Shown: one piece after another, positions 33,044-41,805 of the stretch
Layout of the letters: every line of letters begins with the position of its first letter
Position numbering within the stretch: the stretch's first letter is position 1
NCBI RefSeq assembly: GCF_003751605.1
Contig: NZ_RJVJ01000001.1
Span: 4,216,001 to 4,280,000 of the forward strand
Direction: 5' to 3'
DNA from: Kitasatospora cineracea
GTDB lineage: Bacteria; Actinomycetota; Actinomycetes; Streptomycetales; Streptomycetaceae
DNA length: 64,000 bases
The notes under the pieces: generated by a model
The model's input: only the letters and a program-made list of their open reading frames with translations
What the model was told of the DNA's origin: nothing
Database searches by the model: none
Translations under genes and position numbers: made by a program

Positions 33044-34828
33044 TCAGTAGCCGACGGCGACCTCGAGCCACTGCGGGTTCGCGTGCGAGACGTACGAGGA
33101 CTGGCCGGCGTAGTCGTCGTACGGGAAGCCGTACGCCAGGCCGTCGATCGCGCGGTCGTGCCAGAACTCGGCGTAGTAGTTGGCCGGGCCCGCCGCGTAG
33201 TACTTCGTCGGGTCGGACCACTGCGACTGCGGCAGCGTAGCGACGTGCCGGTTCAGCGCCGAACACATGCCCGGGTCGGCGGCCATGGTGCCCGCGCAGC
33301 CGAAGATGTTCGAGGTGGACTCGTTGACGCCGACCGAACTCGCGTACGCCGTGAAGTAGTTCGCGTTCACGCCGCCGGTCCGGAAGCTCGGGTCGCTGCC
33401 CGGCGCGATGATCCGGTACGGGGCCTCGGTCTGCGCCAGCACCTTGAACTCCTGGGGGACGGCGTCCGCGAAGTCCTGGAACAGCTGCGCCCGGCTCTCG
33501 TCGAACACCGACCGGGCGTCACCGACCTGTACGTCGTAGCCGTCGGCCGCGTGCAGCCGCATCGCCAGCGGCAGCGCCCAGGCGTCCACCCGGGTGGTGT
33601 TGCCGTTGAAGACGTCCGGGCCGACGGTGAACTCGATGAAGTCGGCGTACCTGCTGGTCGGCGAACCGAGGTAGAAGTACATCCGGCCGGAGGAGTTGGC
33701 GGGCATGTCGAGGTACGGCTGCTCGGCGATCGAGTGCACCTGGCCGTTGAAGCTCCAGTACACCTGGCTGTCCGGGTAGGCGCCGTTGGTGCGGTTCAGC
33801 ACCTTCACCGTCAGCACGTTCTTCGCGGCCGGAATGCTGCCGGTGTCGCCCCAGAACGGGTCGGCGGGCGGCGTGCTGCTGCTCGAACTCGGGCTGGGGG
33901 AAGGGGAGTTGCTGCCATCCGTGGTAGTGAAGACCTGGAACTCCCAGAGCGAGTAGCCGTACGCGGTGGTGCGGGCGGTGCCGTACACCCGCACGTAGCG
34001 GCCGGTGCCGGTGACGTCGAGCGTCTCGGTGCCGCCGGTGCCGGTGCTGGTGGAGTAGACACTCGTCCAGTTGGTGCCGTCGTTCGAGGTCTGGATCTGG
34101 TACGCCTTCGCGGCCGCGGTCTCCCACTGCAACCGGACCCGGCAGACGGTCCGGCTGGAGCCGAGGTCGACCTGCAGCCACTGCGGGTCGCCGAACGCGC
34201 TGGACCAGCGGGTGCCGGCGTCGCCGTCGACGGCGGCCGAGGCGGGCGTCCCGGCGTTCTCGGCGGACGAGGCGGTGGCCGGGCGTCCCTGCGCGGCGTT
34301 CGACGTCCCGCAGCTGCTCGGTGCGGCGCCGTAGACCTGGAACTCCCAGAGTGAGTAGCCGTACTGGGTGGCGCGCTGGGTGCCGTACACCCGCACGTAG
34401 CGGCCGGTGCCGGTGACGTTCAGGGTCTCGGTGCCGCCGGTGCCGGTGCTGGTGGAGTAGACACTCGTCCAGTTGGTGCCGTCGTCCGAGGTCTGGATCC
34501 GGTACGCCTTCGCGTACGCGGCCTCCCACCGCAGGACGACCTGACCGACCGGTTGGCTGGAGCCGAGGTCGACCTGGAGCCACTGCGGGTCGGCGGCGGC
34601 GGAGGACCAGCGGGTGCCGGCGTCGCCGTCGACGGCGGCCGAGGCGGGCGTGCCGGCGTTCTCGGTGGACGAGGCGGTGGCGGGCCGGCCCTGCGAGAGC
34701 AGCGCCCCGGCGGCGTGGGCGGTCGGTGCCGGGGCCAGGGCGAGCAGCAGGCTCGCCAGCAGGGCGGTGACGGCGAGCAGGGCGCACAGCGGCGCCCTCC
34801 AGCGGAGATGGGGGCGTGGTGCGAGCAT
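33044..34828 (-). CDS. Secreted GH64 endo-beta-1,3-glucanase with two F5/8-type domains
   Basis: A 594-residue exported enzyme. A signal peptide (residues 1-40) is followed by two discoidin domains (about 41-175 and 178-305) very similar to those in the GH3 protein, a Ser/Pro linker, and a C-terminal GH64 domain. That domain is recognisable by its beginning (VLTVKVLNRTNGAYPDSQVY), ANYYAEFWHDRAIDGLAYGF and the end YDDYAGQSSYVSHANPQWLE. GH64 enzymes release laminaripentaose from beta-1,3-glucan (fungal walls, callose). The ATG at 34828 has a GAGGAGCC site. It is upstream of the GH3 gene on the same strand, with only the IS110 element between. Confidence 0.92.
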   Translation of the reverse strand: MLAPRPHLRWRAPLCALLAVTALLASLLLALAPAPTAHAAGALLSQGRPATASSTENAGTPASAAVDGDAGTRWSSAAADPQWLQVDLGSSQPVGQVVLRWEAAYAKAYRIQTSDDGTNWTSVYSTSTGTGGTETLNVTGTGRYVRVYGTQRATQYGYSLWEFQVYGAAPSSCGTSNAAQGRPATASSAENAGTPASAAVDGDAGTRWSSAFGDPQWLQVDLGSSRTVCRVRLQWETAAAKAYQIQTSNDGTNWTSVYSTSTGTGGTETLDVTGTGRYVRVYGTARTTAYGYSLWEFQVFTTTDGSNSPSPSPSSSSSTPPADPFWGDTGSIPAAKNVLTVKVLNRTNGAYPDSQVYWSFNGQVHSIAEQPYLDMPANSSGRMYFYLGSPTSRYADFIEFTVGPDVFNGNTTRVDAWALPLAMRLHAADGYDVQVGDARSVFDESRAQLFQDFADAVPQEFKVLAQTEAPYRIIAPGSDPSFRTGGVNANYFTAYASSVGVNESTSNIFGCAGTMAADPGMCSALNRHVATLPQSQWSDPTKYYAAGPANYYAEFWHDRAIDGLAYGFPYDDYAGQSSYVSHANPQWLEVAVGY

Positions 34829-34903
34829 CTGACGGCTCCTCGGGTGCGCGTGCAGGTGGGGGAGTGGGGTGTGCGGTCGCGCAGCGAGAGAGAGGGGAGC
34901 GCT

Positions 34904-34915
34904 GAGAGCGCTCTC
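34904..34915. promoter_or_regulatory. LacI-type operator, downstream copy (GAGAGCGCTCTC)
   Basis: A perfect 12-bp palindrome with the central CG typical of LacI-family sites, just after the inferred transcription start of the GH64 gene. Confidence 0.75.
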
Positions 34916-34925
34916 TCGCCCCAGC

Positions 34926-34955
34926 AGTGTGATGACCTGGCAGAATTCATGTCAA
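34926..34955 (-). promoter_or_regulatory. Promoter of the GH64 gene
   Basis: A perfect -35 box TTGACA (minus strand, 34955-34950) is followed after 18 bp by CACACT (34931-34926). It lies between two LacI-type palindromes. Confidence 0.55.
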
Positions 34956-34957
34956 GC

Positions 34958-34973
34958 GGGAGAGCGCTCTCCC
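34958..34973. promoter_or_regulatory. LacI-type operator, upstream copy (16-bp palindrome)
   Basis: GGGAGAGCGCTCTCCC is a perfect 16-bp palindrome immediately upstream of the GH64 -35 box. It contains the same GAGAGCGCTCTC core as the copy at 34904. Confidence 0.78.
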
Positions 34974-35122
34974 ATTTCGGCGCCCGCCACCGCCCCCGAA
35001 CCGGCACGTCGAAGCGGGGGCGGCCCGCACCGGAAGCCGGGATTCCGCCCCGCGCGGAGGGGCGGGCCGGGGCGCGGCTAGGGTGCGTGGGTACGCCAAC
35101 CATCTCGGAGGCCCGCGTTCCC

Positions 35123-36442
35123 ATGGAGTTCCGCCCGGCATCCCGCGTCAGCCTGAGGGAGCGTGTCCGTCCCGAGCGCCCCGAGCGCCCCGAGCGCCCT
35201 GAGCGCCTTGAGCGCCCCGAGCGTCCGGCCCGCCGGCTGCCGGACCCGGCGGTCCGCCGGCACCGCCTGGCCCTGCAACTGTGCTTCGGGATACCCGGGT
35301 TCGCGCTCGCCACCTGGGTCACCCGGACCCCCGACGTCCGCGACCGGCTCGACGCCTCCACCGCCGAGATGGGCCTGGTGCTCTTCGGGATGTCGATCGG
35401 CTCGATGCTCGGCATCCTGGTGGCCGGCGCCCTGGTGGCCCGGTTTTCCACCCGGCCCGTCGTCATCACCGGCATGGTCCTGGTGCTGGCCAGTTCGGGC
35501 ACCACGGCGCTCGGCGCGGCCCTCTCCTCCGCGCCGCTGGTCGCCTTCGGCCTGCTGCTGATCGGCGCGGGCATGGGCCTGTCGGAAGTCGCCAGCAACG
35601 TCGACGGCGCCGAGGTGGAACGCGCCTACGGCCGCCCCGTCCTGCCCGCCCTGCACGGCTGCTACAGCCTGGGCACCCTGCTCGGCGCCGCCCTCGGCGC
35701 GGGCGGCGCGGCGATCGGCCTCCCCGTCCCCTGGCACCTGGCCGCCGTCCTGCTCGTGACGTCCACCCTGTTCGTCCTCGCCCTCCCGGGCCTGCGACCC
35801 GGCCTCGGCCGCGCCACCGCCGACCCCTCCGCCCCGGCGTCGGCGGGACGGCGGCCCGCCCTCGACCCGCGGCTGCTGATGATCGGCGGCGTGGTGTTCG
35901 CCATGACGCTGGCCGAGGGCGCCGCCACCGACTGGCTGCCGCTGCTGATGGTCGACGGCCACGACATGCCGGCCGGCCTCGGCTCGCTGGTCTACGCCGG
36001 GTTCGCCGCCGCCATGGCCGCCGGACGCTTCGCCGGCGGCCCCGCCGTCGCCCGGTTCGGCCGGCCCGTGATGCTCGGCGGCGGCGCACTGCTCACCGCC
36101 ACCGGCATCGCCCTGGTCTCCTTCGCCGACTCCCCGACCGCCGCGGGCTGCGCCGTCCTGCTCTGGGGCCTCGGCACCTCCCTCGGCTTCCCGCTGGCGC
36201 TCTCCGCCGCCGGCGAGTCCGGCCCCGACACCACCGCCCGGATCACCTTCACCTCCCGGATCGGCTACGTCGCCCTGCTCGCGGGCCCCCCGTCCCTCGG
36301 CTTCCTCGGCGACCACCGCGGCCTGCGCACCGCCATGCTCCCGGTCCTCCTCCTCACCCTCGCCGCCGCCACCCTCTCCCCGGCCACCGGGCCCCGCCCC
36401 ACCTCGACCCCGGCCCCGCTCCCGACTCCCGACGAAACCTGA
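35123..36442 (+). CDS. MFS transporter
   Basis: A 439-residue, about 12-helix major facilitator. The core begins RHRLALQLCFGIPGFALATW and continues LVLFGMSIGSMLGILVAGAL and LLLIGAGMGLSEVASNVDGA, in the style of FucP/YfkF-like permeases. The N-terminus has a charged repeat PERPERPERPERLERPERPA encoded by tandem 9-mers (about 35170-35225). The ATG at 35123 is preceded by GGAGG at 11 nt. Substrate unknown; its position next to the glucanase genes hints at sugars but is not evidence. Confidence 0.88.
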   Translation: MEFRPASRVSLRERVRPERPERPERPERLERPERPARRLPDPAVRRHRLALQLCFGIPGFALATWVTRTPDVRDRLDASTAEMGLVLFGMSIGSMLGILVAGALVARFSTRPVVITGMVLVLASSGTTALGAALSSAPLVAFGLLLIGAGMGLSEVASNVDGAEVERAYGRPVLPALHGCYSLGTLLGAALGAGGAAIGLPVPWHLAAVLLVTSTLFVLALPGLRPGLGRATADPSAPASAGRRPALDPRLLMIGGVVFAMTLAEGAATDWLPLLMVDGHDMPAGLGSLVYAGFAAAMAAGRFAGGPAVARFGRPVMLGGGALLTATGIALVSFADSPTAAGCAVLLWGLGTSLGFPLALSAAGESGPDTTARITFTSRIGYVALLAGPPSLGFLGDHRGLRTAMLPVLLLTLAAATLSPATGPRPTSTPAPLPTPDET

Positions 36443-36580
36443 ACCCCGCCCCACCCGGTCCGGTGCCGGAAACCCGGCCGCCCACGCGGGGCGACCGCCC
36501 TTTCAACCATCGTTCCGCCGCCGGAGCACGCATCCGGCTCCTCGGTCCGCCGCGTCGGACACGTGGGGCAGGATGACGCC

Positions 36581-37213
36581 ATGAGTCAGCAGATCTTGCC
36601 CCCGTCGGAGTCGTGGCGCCGGATCGATGCCTGGCTGGCGATGCATTCGGCTTTCGACCTTGCGGCGCTCAACCCGCCGGCGACAGCGGACGAGGTCCGG
36701 GACGCGGAACAGGCCCTCGGCATCCAGCTGCCCGGCGACCTCGTCGAGTCCCTGCGTTGCCACAACGGGCTGAGCACTTGGGCGACCCTCCTCCCCGAGC
36801 AGTCCCCACTGTCGGTGAGCGGAATCGTGGACCGCTGGCAGACCCGCATGGACGTCGCGACCGAGAACGACGGCCTGACCACCCGCCCGTGGGACGACGA
36901 ACCCTGGTGGCACCCTCTCTGGGTGCCCTGGGCCGAGAGCGCCGACGGCGTGGCCCAGGTGATCGACCAACGGCCCAACCCGAACCCGGGGCGCCTGGGC
37001 TGGGCAGGCCACAGCGGCGGCGGCGACTTCACCGATTCATGGCCTGGGCTCGCGCATCTCCTCCACGCCGTCGCACAAGCGCTCCACGACGGTGGAGGAG
37101 TCCGCGACCTGCACCCCTACCTCACCGAGGAGGGCAACCTGTGGTGGGACGAGGAGGACTCCCACGAGTTGAACGGTCAGCCACTGAGGCCGGCTCCGGT
37201 CGGACTGCCCTGA
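36581..37213 (+). CDS. SMI1/KNR4 family protein
   Basis: A 210-residue protein with the SMI1/KNR4 (SUKH) pattern: PPATADEVRDAEQALGIQLP, GDLVESLRCHNGLSTWATLL, and later WWHPLWVPWAESADGVAQVI. In bacteria this family is frequent among immunity proteins for contact-dependent or polymorphic toxins, and other roles exist. No toxin gene is adjacent. ATG 36581 is favoured over GTG 36563 by its AGGA spacing. Confidence 0.9.
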   Translation: MSQQILPPSESWRRIDAWLAMHSAFDLAALNPPATADEVRDAEQALGIQLPGDLVESLRCHNGLSTWATLLPEQSPLSVSGIVDRWQTRMDVATENDGLTTRPWDDEPWWHPLWVPWAESADGVAQVIDQRPNPNPGRLGWAGHSGGGDFTDSWPGLAHLLHAVAQALHDGGGVRDLHPYLTEEGNLWWDEEDSHELNGQPLRPAPVGLP

Positions 37214-37381
37214 CGGTCAAACTGGATTGAACGGCACGAGAAGTGCGATCTGGCCGACTCCTGGATGGCGCCACGGTTGCAGATCGTGGACGTGGTGACC
37301 GGTGACGCTGCCGTGATCGACCCACAGGACCGGGCGGGCGCCCCCGGCCCGTCTCCGTGGCAGGCGCCCGGAAGCGGTCGG

Positions 37382-37930
37382 TCAGGGCTTGGCCGGGGCC
37401 GGGGCCGGGGCGGCGCTCAGTGGGGTGTTGCGGAAGGAGAGGAGGACGGCGAGGGCGCAGCCGCAGGTGAGGGACCAGTCGGCGAGGTTCATCACGCTGA
37501 AGTTGTTGACGGCGATGAAGTCGACGACGGCTCCCTGGAGGTTGCCGGGGGCGCGGAAGAGACGGTCCGTCAGGTTGCCGAGGGCGCCGCCGAGCAGGAG
37601 GCCGAGGGCGATCGCCCAGGGGGTGCTGGCCAGGCGGCGGGAGAGGCGGACGACGGTGACGGCGACGGCGGTGGCGATCAGGGTGAAGACGATGGTGGTG
37701 GTCTCGCCGATGCTGAGCGCGGCGCCGGAGTTGCGCTGAACCTGCAGCACCAGCCAGTCGCCGATCAGGTGGACGGGCGCGCGGCCCTCGAGTCCGGCGA
37801 CCACCGCGATCTTGCTGGCCAGGTCGAGGGCGTACGCGGTGGCGGTGACCGCCCAGAGCAGCAGCAGGACGCGCCGGGGTGCGGAGGGCGCGGGAGGTGC
37901 GGGGGTGCCCGTCGGGTCGCTGGCTGTCAT
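37382..37930 (-). CDS. lspA: Signal peptidase II (lipoprotein signal peptidase)
   Basis: A 182-residue, four-helix membrane aspartic peptidase that removes signal peptides from prolipoproteins. Conserved elements: LDLASKIAVV, QVQRNSGAALS, GLLLGGALGNLTDRLF, and the catalytic Asp pair in VVDFIAVNNFSVMNLADWSL. A short Pro/Ala-rich N-terminal extension precedes helix 1. Several lipoprotein genes lie in this window, but the gene is not in an operon with them. A second lspA may exist elsewhere in the genome. Confidence 0.93.
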   Translation of the reverse strand: MTASDPTGTPAPPAPSAPRRVLLLLWAVTATAYALDLASKIAVVAGLEGRAPVHLIGDWLVLQVQRNSGAALSIGETTTIVFTLIATAVAVTVVRLSRRLASTPWAIALGLLLGGALGNLTDRLFRAPGNLQGAVVDFIAVNNFSVMNLADWSLTCGCALAVLLSFRNTPLSAAPAPAPAKP

Positions 37931-38106
37931 GTCCGGTCTGCTCTCCTCGGGTTCCTGGCACCCGCCGGGCTGCGGGTGGTTCTCTCCTGGGAGGACGGTA
38001 TCCGGGACGCTCCCGGCCCGGCTGCCCGGCCCCGGCCCCGCCGTCCGGCCCCGGGCGGGAGCCGGTGCAACGGGGCGGCCGAGTCCCGGAGTGCGGGCCC
38101 GTGGGG

Positions 38107-38595
38107 TCAGGATTCCGGCTGGGTGACGGTCAGGCCCCAGTGGACGTCCGGGGTGGAGGTCTGGACGCCGACGTAGAAGGAGCGGCCCTGTTCGGGGGCG
38201 ACGGTGGTGGTGGCGGTGGTGGTCGTGCCGGGGAGGCAGGGGGTGGTGAAGGTGACGGGGGTGGGGTCGCCGTACTGGGCGGTGAAGGTGACGCGGGCCT
38301 CGGCGGGGGCGTCGGTGGTGAGGCAGGCGAGGGTGACGGTGACGGGGAGGCCGGCCGGGTTGGCGCCGCCGGTGACGGCGCCGCCGTCGCCGATCCACTC
38401 GGGGATCCAGATCAGGCCGTCGGGACCCGGGTAGGGGATGACCTGCCCGGTGCCGGGAGTGCCGTGGGCGGTGGCGGTGGCGGTGGCGGTGGCGGTGGCG
38501 GCGGGGGAGGGCGAGTCGGCGGAGGCCGTGGTGGCGGCGGTGGCTGCGAGCACGGCGGCGGCAGCGGCGGTCGCGGCGAGACGGGTGCGCTTCAT
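38107..38595 (-). CDS. Small secreted protein of unknown function
   Basis: A 162-residue product with a signal peptide (MKRTRLAATAAAAAVLAATA), then an Ala-Thr run (ATATATATATA) encoded by a hexanucleotide repeat, and a beta-rich domain (PVTVTLACLTTDAPAEARVT). Two conserved Cys probably form a disulfide. I do not recognise the family. Confidence 0.7.
   Translation of the reverse strand: MKRTRLAATAAAAAVLAATAATTASADSPSPAATATATATATAHGTPGTGQVIPYPGPDGLIWIPEWIGDGGAVTGGANPAGLPVTVTLACLTTDAPAEARVTFTAQYGDPTPVTFTTPCLPGTTTTATTTVAPEQGRSFYVGVQTSTPDVHWGLTVTQPES
38469..38502. repeat. GGTGGC hexanucleotide repeat in the small secreted protein gene
   Basis: About five tandem GGTGGC units encode the Ala-Thr run after the signal peptide. 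Copy changes would stay in frame. Confidence 0.85.
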
Positions 38596-38681
38596 GGTGG
38601 TGTTCCCCCTCGGTGGCGCCGGGAGCGGGCTCCCGGCGTGGCGGATTGCCGACGTGTGCGAACAGTATCGTTCGGCACGGA

Positions 38682-38717
38682 CACCGGCACCTGAGTACGG
38701 GTACTCAGGTGCCGGTG
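38682..38717 (-). terminator. Terminator hairpin after the CBM2 glycosidase gene
   Basis: A perfect 17-bp inverted repeat (CACCGGCACCTGAGTAC with its complement) around GG lies 24 bp beyond the glycosidase stop codon. Confidence 0.78.
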
Positions 38718-38740
38718 GCGGAACGCCGGTGCGGGGAAGG

Positions 38741-40846
38741 TCAGCTGACGGTGCGGCAGACCGTTCCGTTCAGGCGGAACACCGTCGGGGACGGGTTGGC
38801 GCCGTTGTTGGCGCCGACGAAGCCGAACTCGGCGGAGCTGCCGCCGTTCGGCGCCAGGTGGGCGTTGTACTGGCCGTTGGTGACCCGGACGTGCTGGCCG
38901 GTGGAGGCGATGTCGGCGTTCCACCAGGAGTTGACGGACTGTCCGGTGGAGGGCCAGTCGAAGTCCACGGTCCAGCCGTTCAGGTCCGCCGGGCCGAGGT
39001 TGTTCACCACCACGTCGGCCACGAAGCCGTTGCCCCAGCCACTGGTCACCTGGTACGAGACGGTGCAGGTGCTGGTGGCGGGGGTGCCGGTGGTGAAGGT
39101 GAGCGGGACGGAGGGCCGGGAGAGGTGGCCGGCCTGGTCGCGGGCCAGCACGTTGACGGTGTGCCGGGAGCCCGGCGGCAGGTTGTAGAGGGTGGCCGAG
39201 GTGCCGGTGGACGAGCCGAGCAACTGGACGGTGGTGCCCAGCTGTTCGTAGACCTCGTAGCGGTCCACGGCGCCGGTCGCGGCGGGCCAGCTCAGGGTGG
39301 CGGTACTGGCGTCCACGGCGGTGGTGCGCGGGGTGCCGGGCGCGCCGACGGTGGCGGCGGCGGAGCCGGTGCCGGCCGCGGGGTGCACGGTCAGCACGGT
39401 GAGCGAGTACGGGGCGAGGGTCGCCGAGGTGGCGGTGGCGGTGCCGGTGGCGTCGACCAGGCCGGTGTCACCGGGTGCCCAGCGCTGCACCGCGGGGGCG
39501 GCGGTCCCGGCGGTGAAGCCCAGGTAGCGCAGGTCCACGGTGCGGGCGGCGGTGGAGTTCTTGTTCAGCAGCAGCACGCTGAGGTCGCCGTTGGCGCGCA
39601 GCACCGCGTGCGAGGAGACCTCGGGGCCGGAGGCGGCGGAGGCCACCATGGTGTCGCCCGGGTCGCTGAGCGCACCGAGCGCCTTGATGCCGTAGTACGG
39701 CGCGAACGGGGTGTTCACGGCCGGTTCGCAGACGCTGCCGTTGCAGGCGCCGCTGGACAGCATGCCCATGTCGCCGTAGTCGGTCTCGTCGCCGACGGTG
39801 GTGATCGGGCCGACGCCGTTGTGGGTGTCCCACCAGTCGACGGTGAAGACGCCGTTCTCCAGCGCGGTGCTCATCGCCTCCGCCGCGAACAGGCCGTTCG
39901 GGCGGCTGGTGAGGGCGCCGTTGCCGGACTCGGAGTTGACCTCGGTCATGGCGATGCCGATCTTCGCCGAGTCGGCGCCCGCGTACCGGTCCAGCAGGTT
40001 GCGCACCTCGCGCAGCTCGCCGGGCAGTTGCTGGACGGCGGCCAGCGTCCGGTCGCCGCCACCGGCGTTCGGGTACCAGTGGACGCTGACGAAGTCGACG
40101 TCGTGCGCGACGGCGGCCAGCACGGTGTGGTTCCAGTCGCCGCTGTCGCCGCCCGCGACGATGCCGTCCGGCCAGTTGCCGGGCATGGTGAGCACCGCGC
40201 CGATCTTCACCGTCGGGTCGACGGCCTTCATCGCCGCGGCGTACGCCTTGACCTCCCGGGCGTACTGGTCCGGGGTCTTGTCGGCGTGGGTGTCGTTCTC
40301 CCAGCCGCTGCCGTAGACGCCGTTGCCGTAGATCTCGTTGCCGATCTCCCAGTACTTCGCGCCGTAGCCCTTGGTGACGTTGGCGTACCGGACCCAGTCC
40401 GCGGCCTCCTGGGCGGTGCCCGAGCCGTAGTTGGCGATCAGGATCGGCTGGGCGCCGGTGGCCTGCACCGTCCCCATGAACGCGTCGAAGCCGGTGCCCG
40501 GGGCGACGTAGCCGCCCGGCGCGCTGTTGTCGATCCAGTGGTAGATGTCCGCGTACGAGCCGCCCGGGTAGCGCAGCGCGCCGATCCCGGCGTCCCGGTA
40601 GAGCGAGGCCACCTGGGGGTCGTTCATGTGCGAGTCCCAGATGGCGGTGTTGGCGCCGAGCGCGGCCTGGCCGACGGTGCCCAGGCCCGCGCCGGCGTTC
40701 ACCGTGACGGTGGTGTCCGCGGCGGGGGCGGGGTCCGCGGCGGCGGGGGCGGACAGCGGCAGCGCCGCCGCGAGCACGGCCAGGGCGGCCGAGGCCGTCG
40801 CGGCGAGCGGGCGGCGCAGCCCGGCGGATCTCCTGCGGAACAGCAT
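38741..40846 (-). CDS. Secreted clan GH-A glycosidase with Fn3 and CBM2 domains
   Basis: A 701-residue exported enzyme. After a signal peptide (residues 1-42) comes a TIM-barrel catalytic domain with acid/base Glu in KYWEIGNEIYGNGVYG and likely nucleophile Glu in IGIAMTEVNSESGN. A C-terminal beta domain, a fibronectin III domain (about 510-590) and a CBM2 cellulose-binding module (CTVSYQVTSGWGNGFVADVV to the end) follow. The barrel resembles GH51/GH44/GH39-like arabinofuranosidases and glucanases; I cannot fix the family. The ATG at 40846 has GGAGGAA. A CebR-type operator upstream points to control by cello-oligosaccharides. Confidence 0.87.
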   Translation of the reverse strand: MLFRRRSAGLRRPLAATASAALAVLAAALPLSAPAAADPAPAADTTVTVNAGAGLGTVGQAALGANTAIWDSHMNDPQVASLYRDAGIGALRYPGGSYADIYHWIDNSAPGGYVAPGTGFDAFMGTVQATGAQPILIANYGSGTAQEAADWVRYANVTKGYGAKYWEIGNEIYGNGVYGSGWENDTHADKTPDQYAREVKAYAAAMKAVDPTVKIGAVLTMPGNWPDGIVAGGDSGDWNHTVLAAVAHDVDFVSVHWYPNAGGGDRTLAAVQQLPGELREVRNLLDRYAGADSAKIGIAMTEVNSESGNGALTSRPNGLFAAEAMSTALENGVFTVDWWDTHNGVGPITTVGDETDYGDMGMLSSGACNGSVCEPAVNTPFAPYYGIKALGALSDPGDTMVASAASGPEVSSHAVLRANGDLSVLLLNKNSTAARTVDLRYLGFTAGTAAPAVQRWAPGDTGLVDATGTATATSATLAPYSLTVLTVHPAAGTGSAAATVGAPGTPRTTAVDASTATLSWPAATGAVDRYEVYEQLGTTVQLLGSSTGTSATLYNLPPGSRHTVNVLARDQAGHLSRPSVPLTFTTGTPATSTCTVSYQVTSGWGNGFVADVVVNNLGPADLNGWTVDFDWPSTGQSVNSWWNADIASTGQHVRVTNGQYNAHLAPNGGSSAEFGFVGANNGANPSPTVFRLNGTVCRTVS

Positions 40847-40960
40847 GGGGGTGGTTCCTCCCGGGTGGGGCGTCGGCCCGGGGCCACGCCACGGAGGCCA
40901 CCGAGCCGGACGGGGACGGGGGACGGCCGGGCGGCGTACGGTGCCGCGGCGGCCGGCGCT

Positions 40961-40974
40961 TGGGAGCGCTCCCA
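40961..40974. promoter_or_regulatory. CebR operator TGGGAGCGCTCCCA
   Basis: A perfect 14-bp palindrome identical to the consensus of CebR, the LacI-family cellobiose/cellotriose-responsive repressor of streptomycetes. It lies 115 bp before the glycosidase start. The remainder of 40847-41161 shows nothing else I recognise. Confidence 0.88.
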
Positions 40975-41161
40975 TGGTGGGAAGGGGGAGCGGACCTGTC
41001 AATCCGCGGCCCGGACCGCCGGACGTCCCCGCAGCTCGGGGGCCCGCGCGGGGCGCTGAAACGTTCGCGGGGCGGCGAGCAGGGCGGTGGACGGGGCGGA
41101 AGTGCATCGCGGAGCCCGGAAGTTGATGTGGCGTCAGCCCGGTCTGCGGGAACGGCCGGTG

Positions 41162-41746
41162 TCAGGCGGTGGTGGTGAAGGGCCAGGACTCGATGTCCCG
41201 GTAGCGGATCGGGCCCGGGCCGCGGGCGGTGTTGCTGCCGACCAGGTGGATGCGGGCGGTCCACCAGCTCCGGCCGGTGAAGCCGGCCAGGACGGCCGCG
41301 CTCGCCGGGACGGCGGTGGCGTCGTCGCGGCGGGCCCGGGCCAGCGTCAGGTGGGGGTGCAGCGGGCGGTCCCGGAAGCCGATGCCCTGGGCGCGCACCA
41401 GGGACCGGACCTCGTCGGCCAGCCGGTGCAGGCCCGCCAGGTCCCCGTCCACCCCGCTCCACAGCAGTCGCCCGTCGAAGTGGCCCCCGCCCCGCAGGCC
41501 CAGCCGCAGGGCGGGCTGCCCGACCGCCGTCCCGGCCAGCACCGTACGCAGCAACGGGACGGCGGTGGACGGGAGTTCACCGAGGAACGCCAGTGTGATG
41601 TGCCAGTCCTCGATCCGGTTCCAGCGCAGCCCGGGGTACGCGTCGTACGCGGGCCGCAGCGCCCGGGCCAGTTCGTCCTTGGCCTCGTCGGGCGGCGCGA
41701 GCGCCACGAAGGCGCGCAGCGCCGGGGGTTCGAGGGGATCGTCCAC
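41162..41746 (-). CDS. thpR: RNA 2',3'-cyclic phosphodiesterase
   Basis: A 194-residue protein of the 2H phosphoesterase superfamily with both HxT motifs in place: DWHITLAFLGEL and LHPHLTLARARR. It begins LRAFVALAPPDEAKDELARA in the manner of ThpR/LigT. The enzyme opens 2',3'-cyclic phosphates to 2'-phosphates and is cytoplasmic. Length is normal. Confidence 0.93.
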   Translation of the reverse strand: MDDPLEPPALRAFVALAPPDEAKDELARALRPAYDAYPGLRWNRIEDWHITLAFLGELPSTAVPLLRTVLAGTAVGQPALRLGLRGGGHFDGRLLWSGVDGDLAGLHRLADEVRSLVRAQGIGFRDRPLHPHLTLARARRDDATAVPASAAVLAGFTGRSWWTARIHLVGSNTARGPGPIRYRDIESWPFTTTA

Positions 41747-41805
41747 CAGGGATTTCTAGCACCCCGCCCGGCCCCGGCCCGCGCACCCCGCCCCCCGGGG
41801 GAGGA

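Noticed and set aside
38741..41059. Long open frame opposite the CBM2 glycosidase gene
   Set aside because: High GC keeps antisense frames open. Codon bias, signal peptide and catalytic motifs place the gene on the minus strand.
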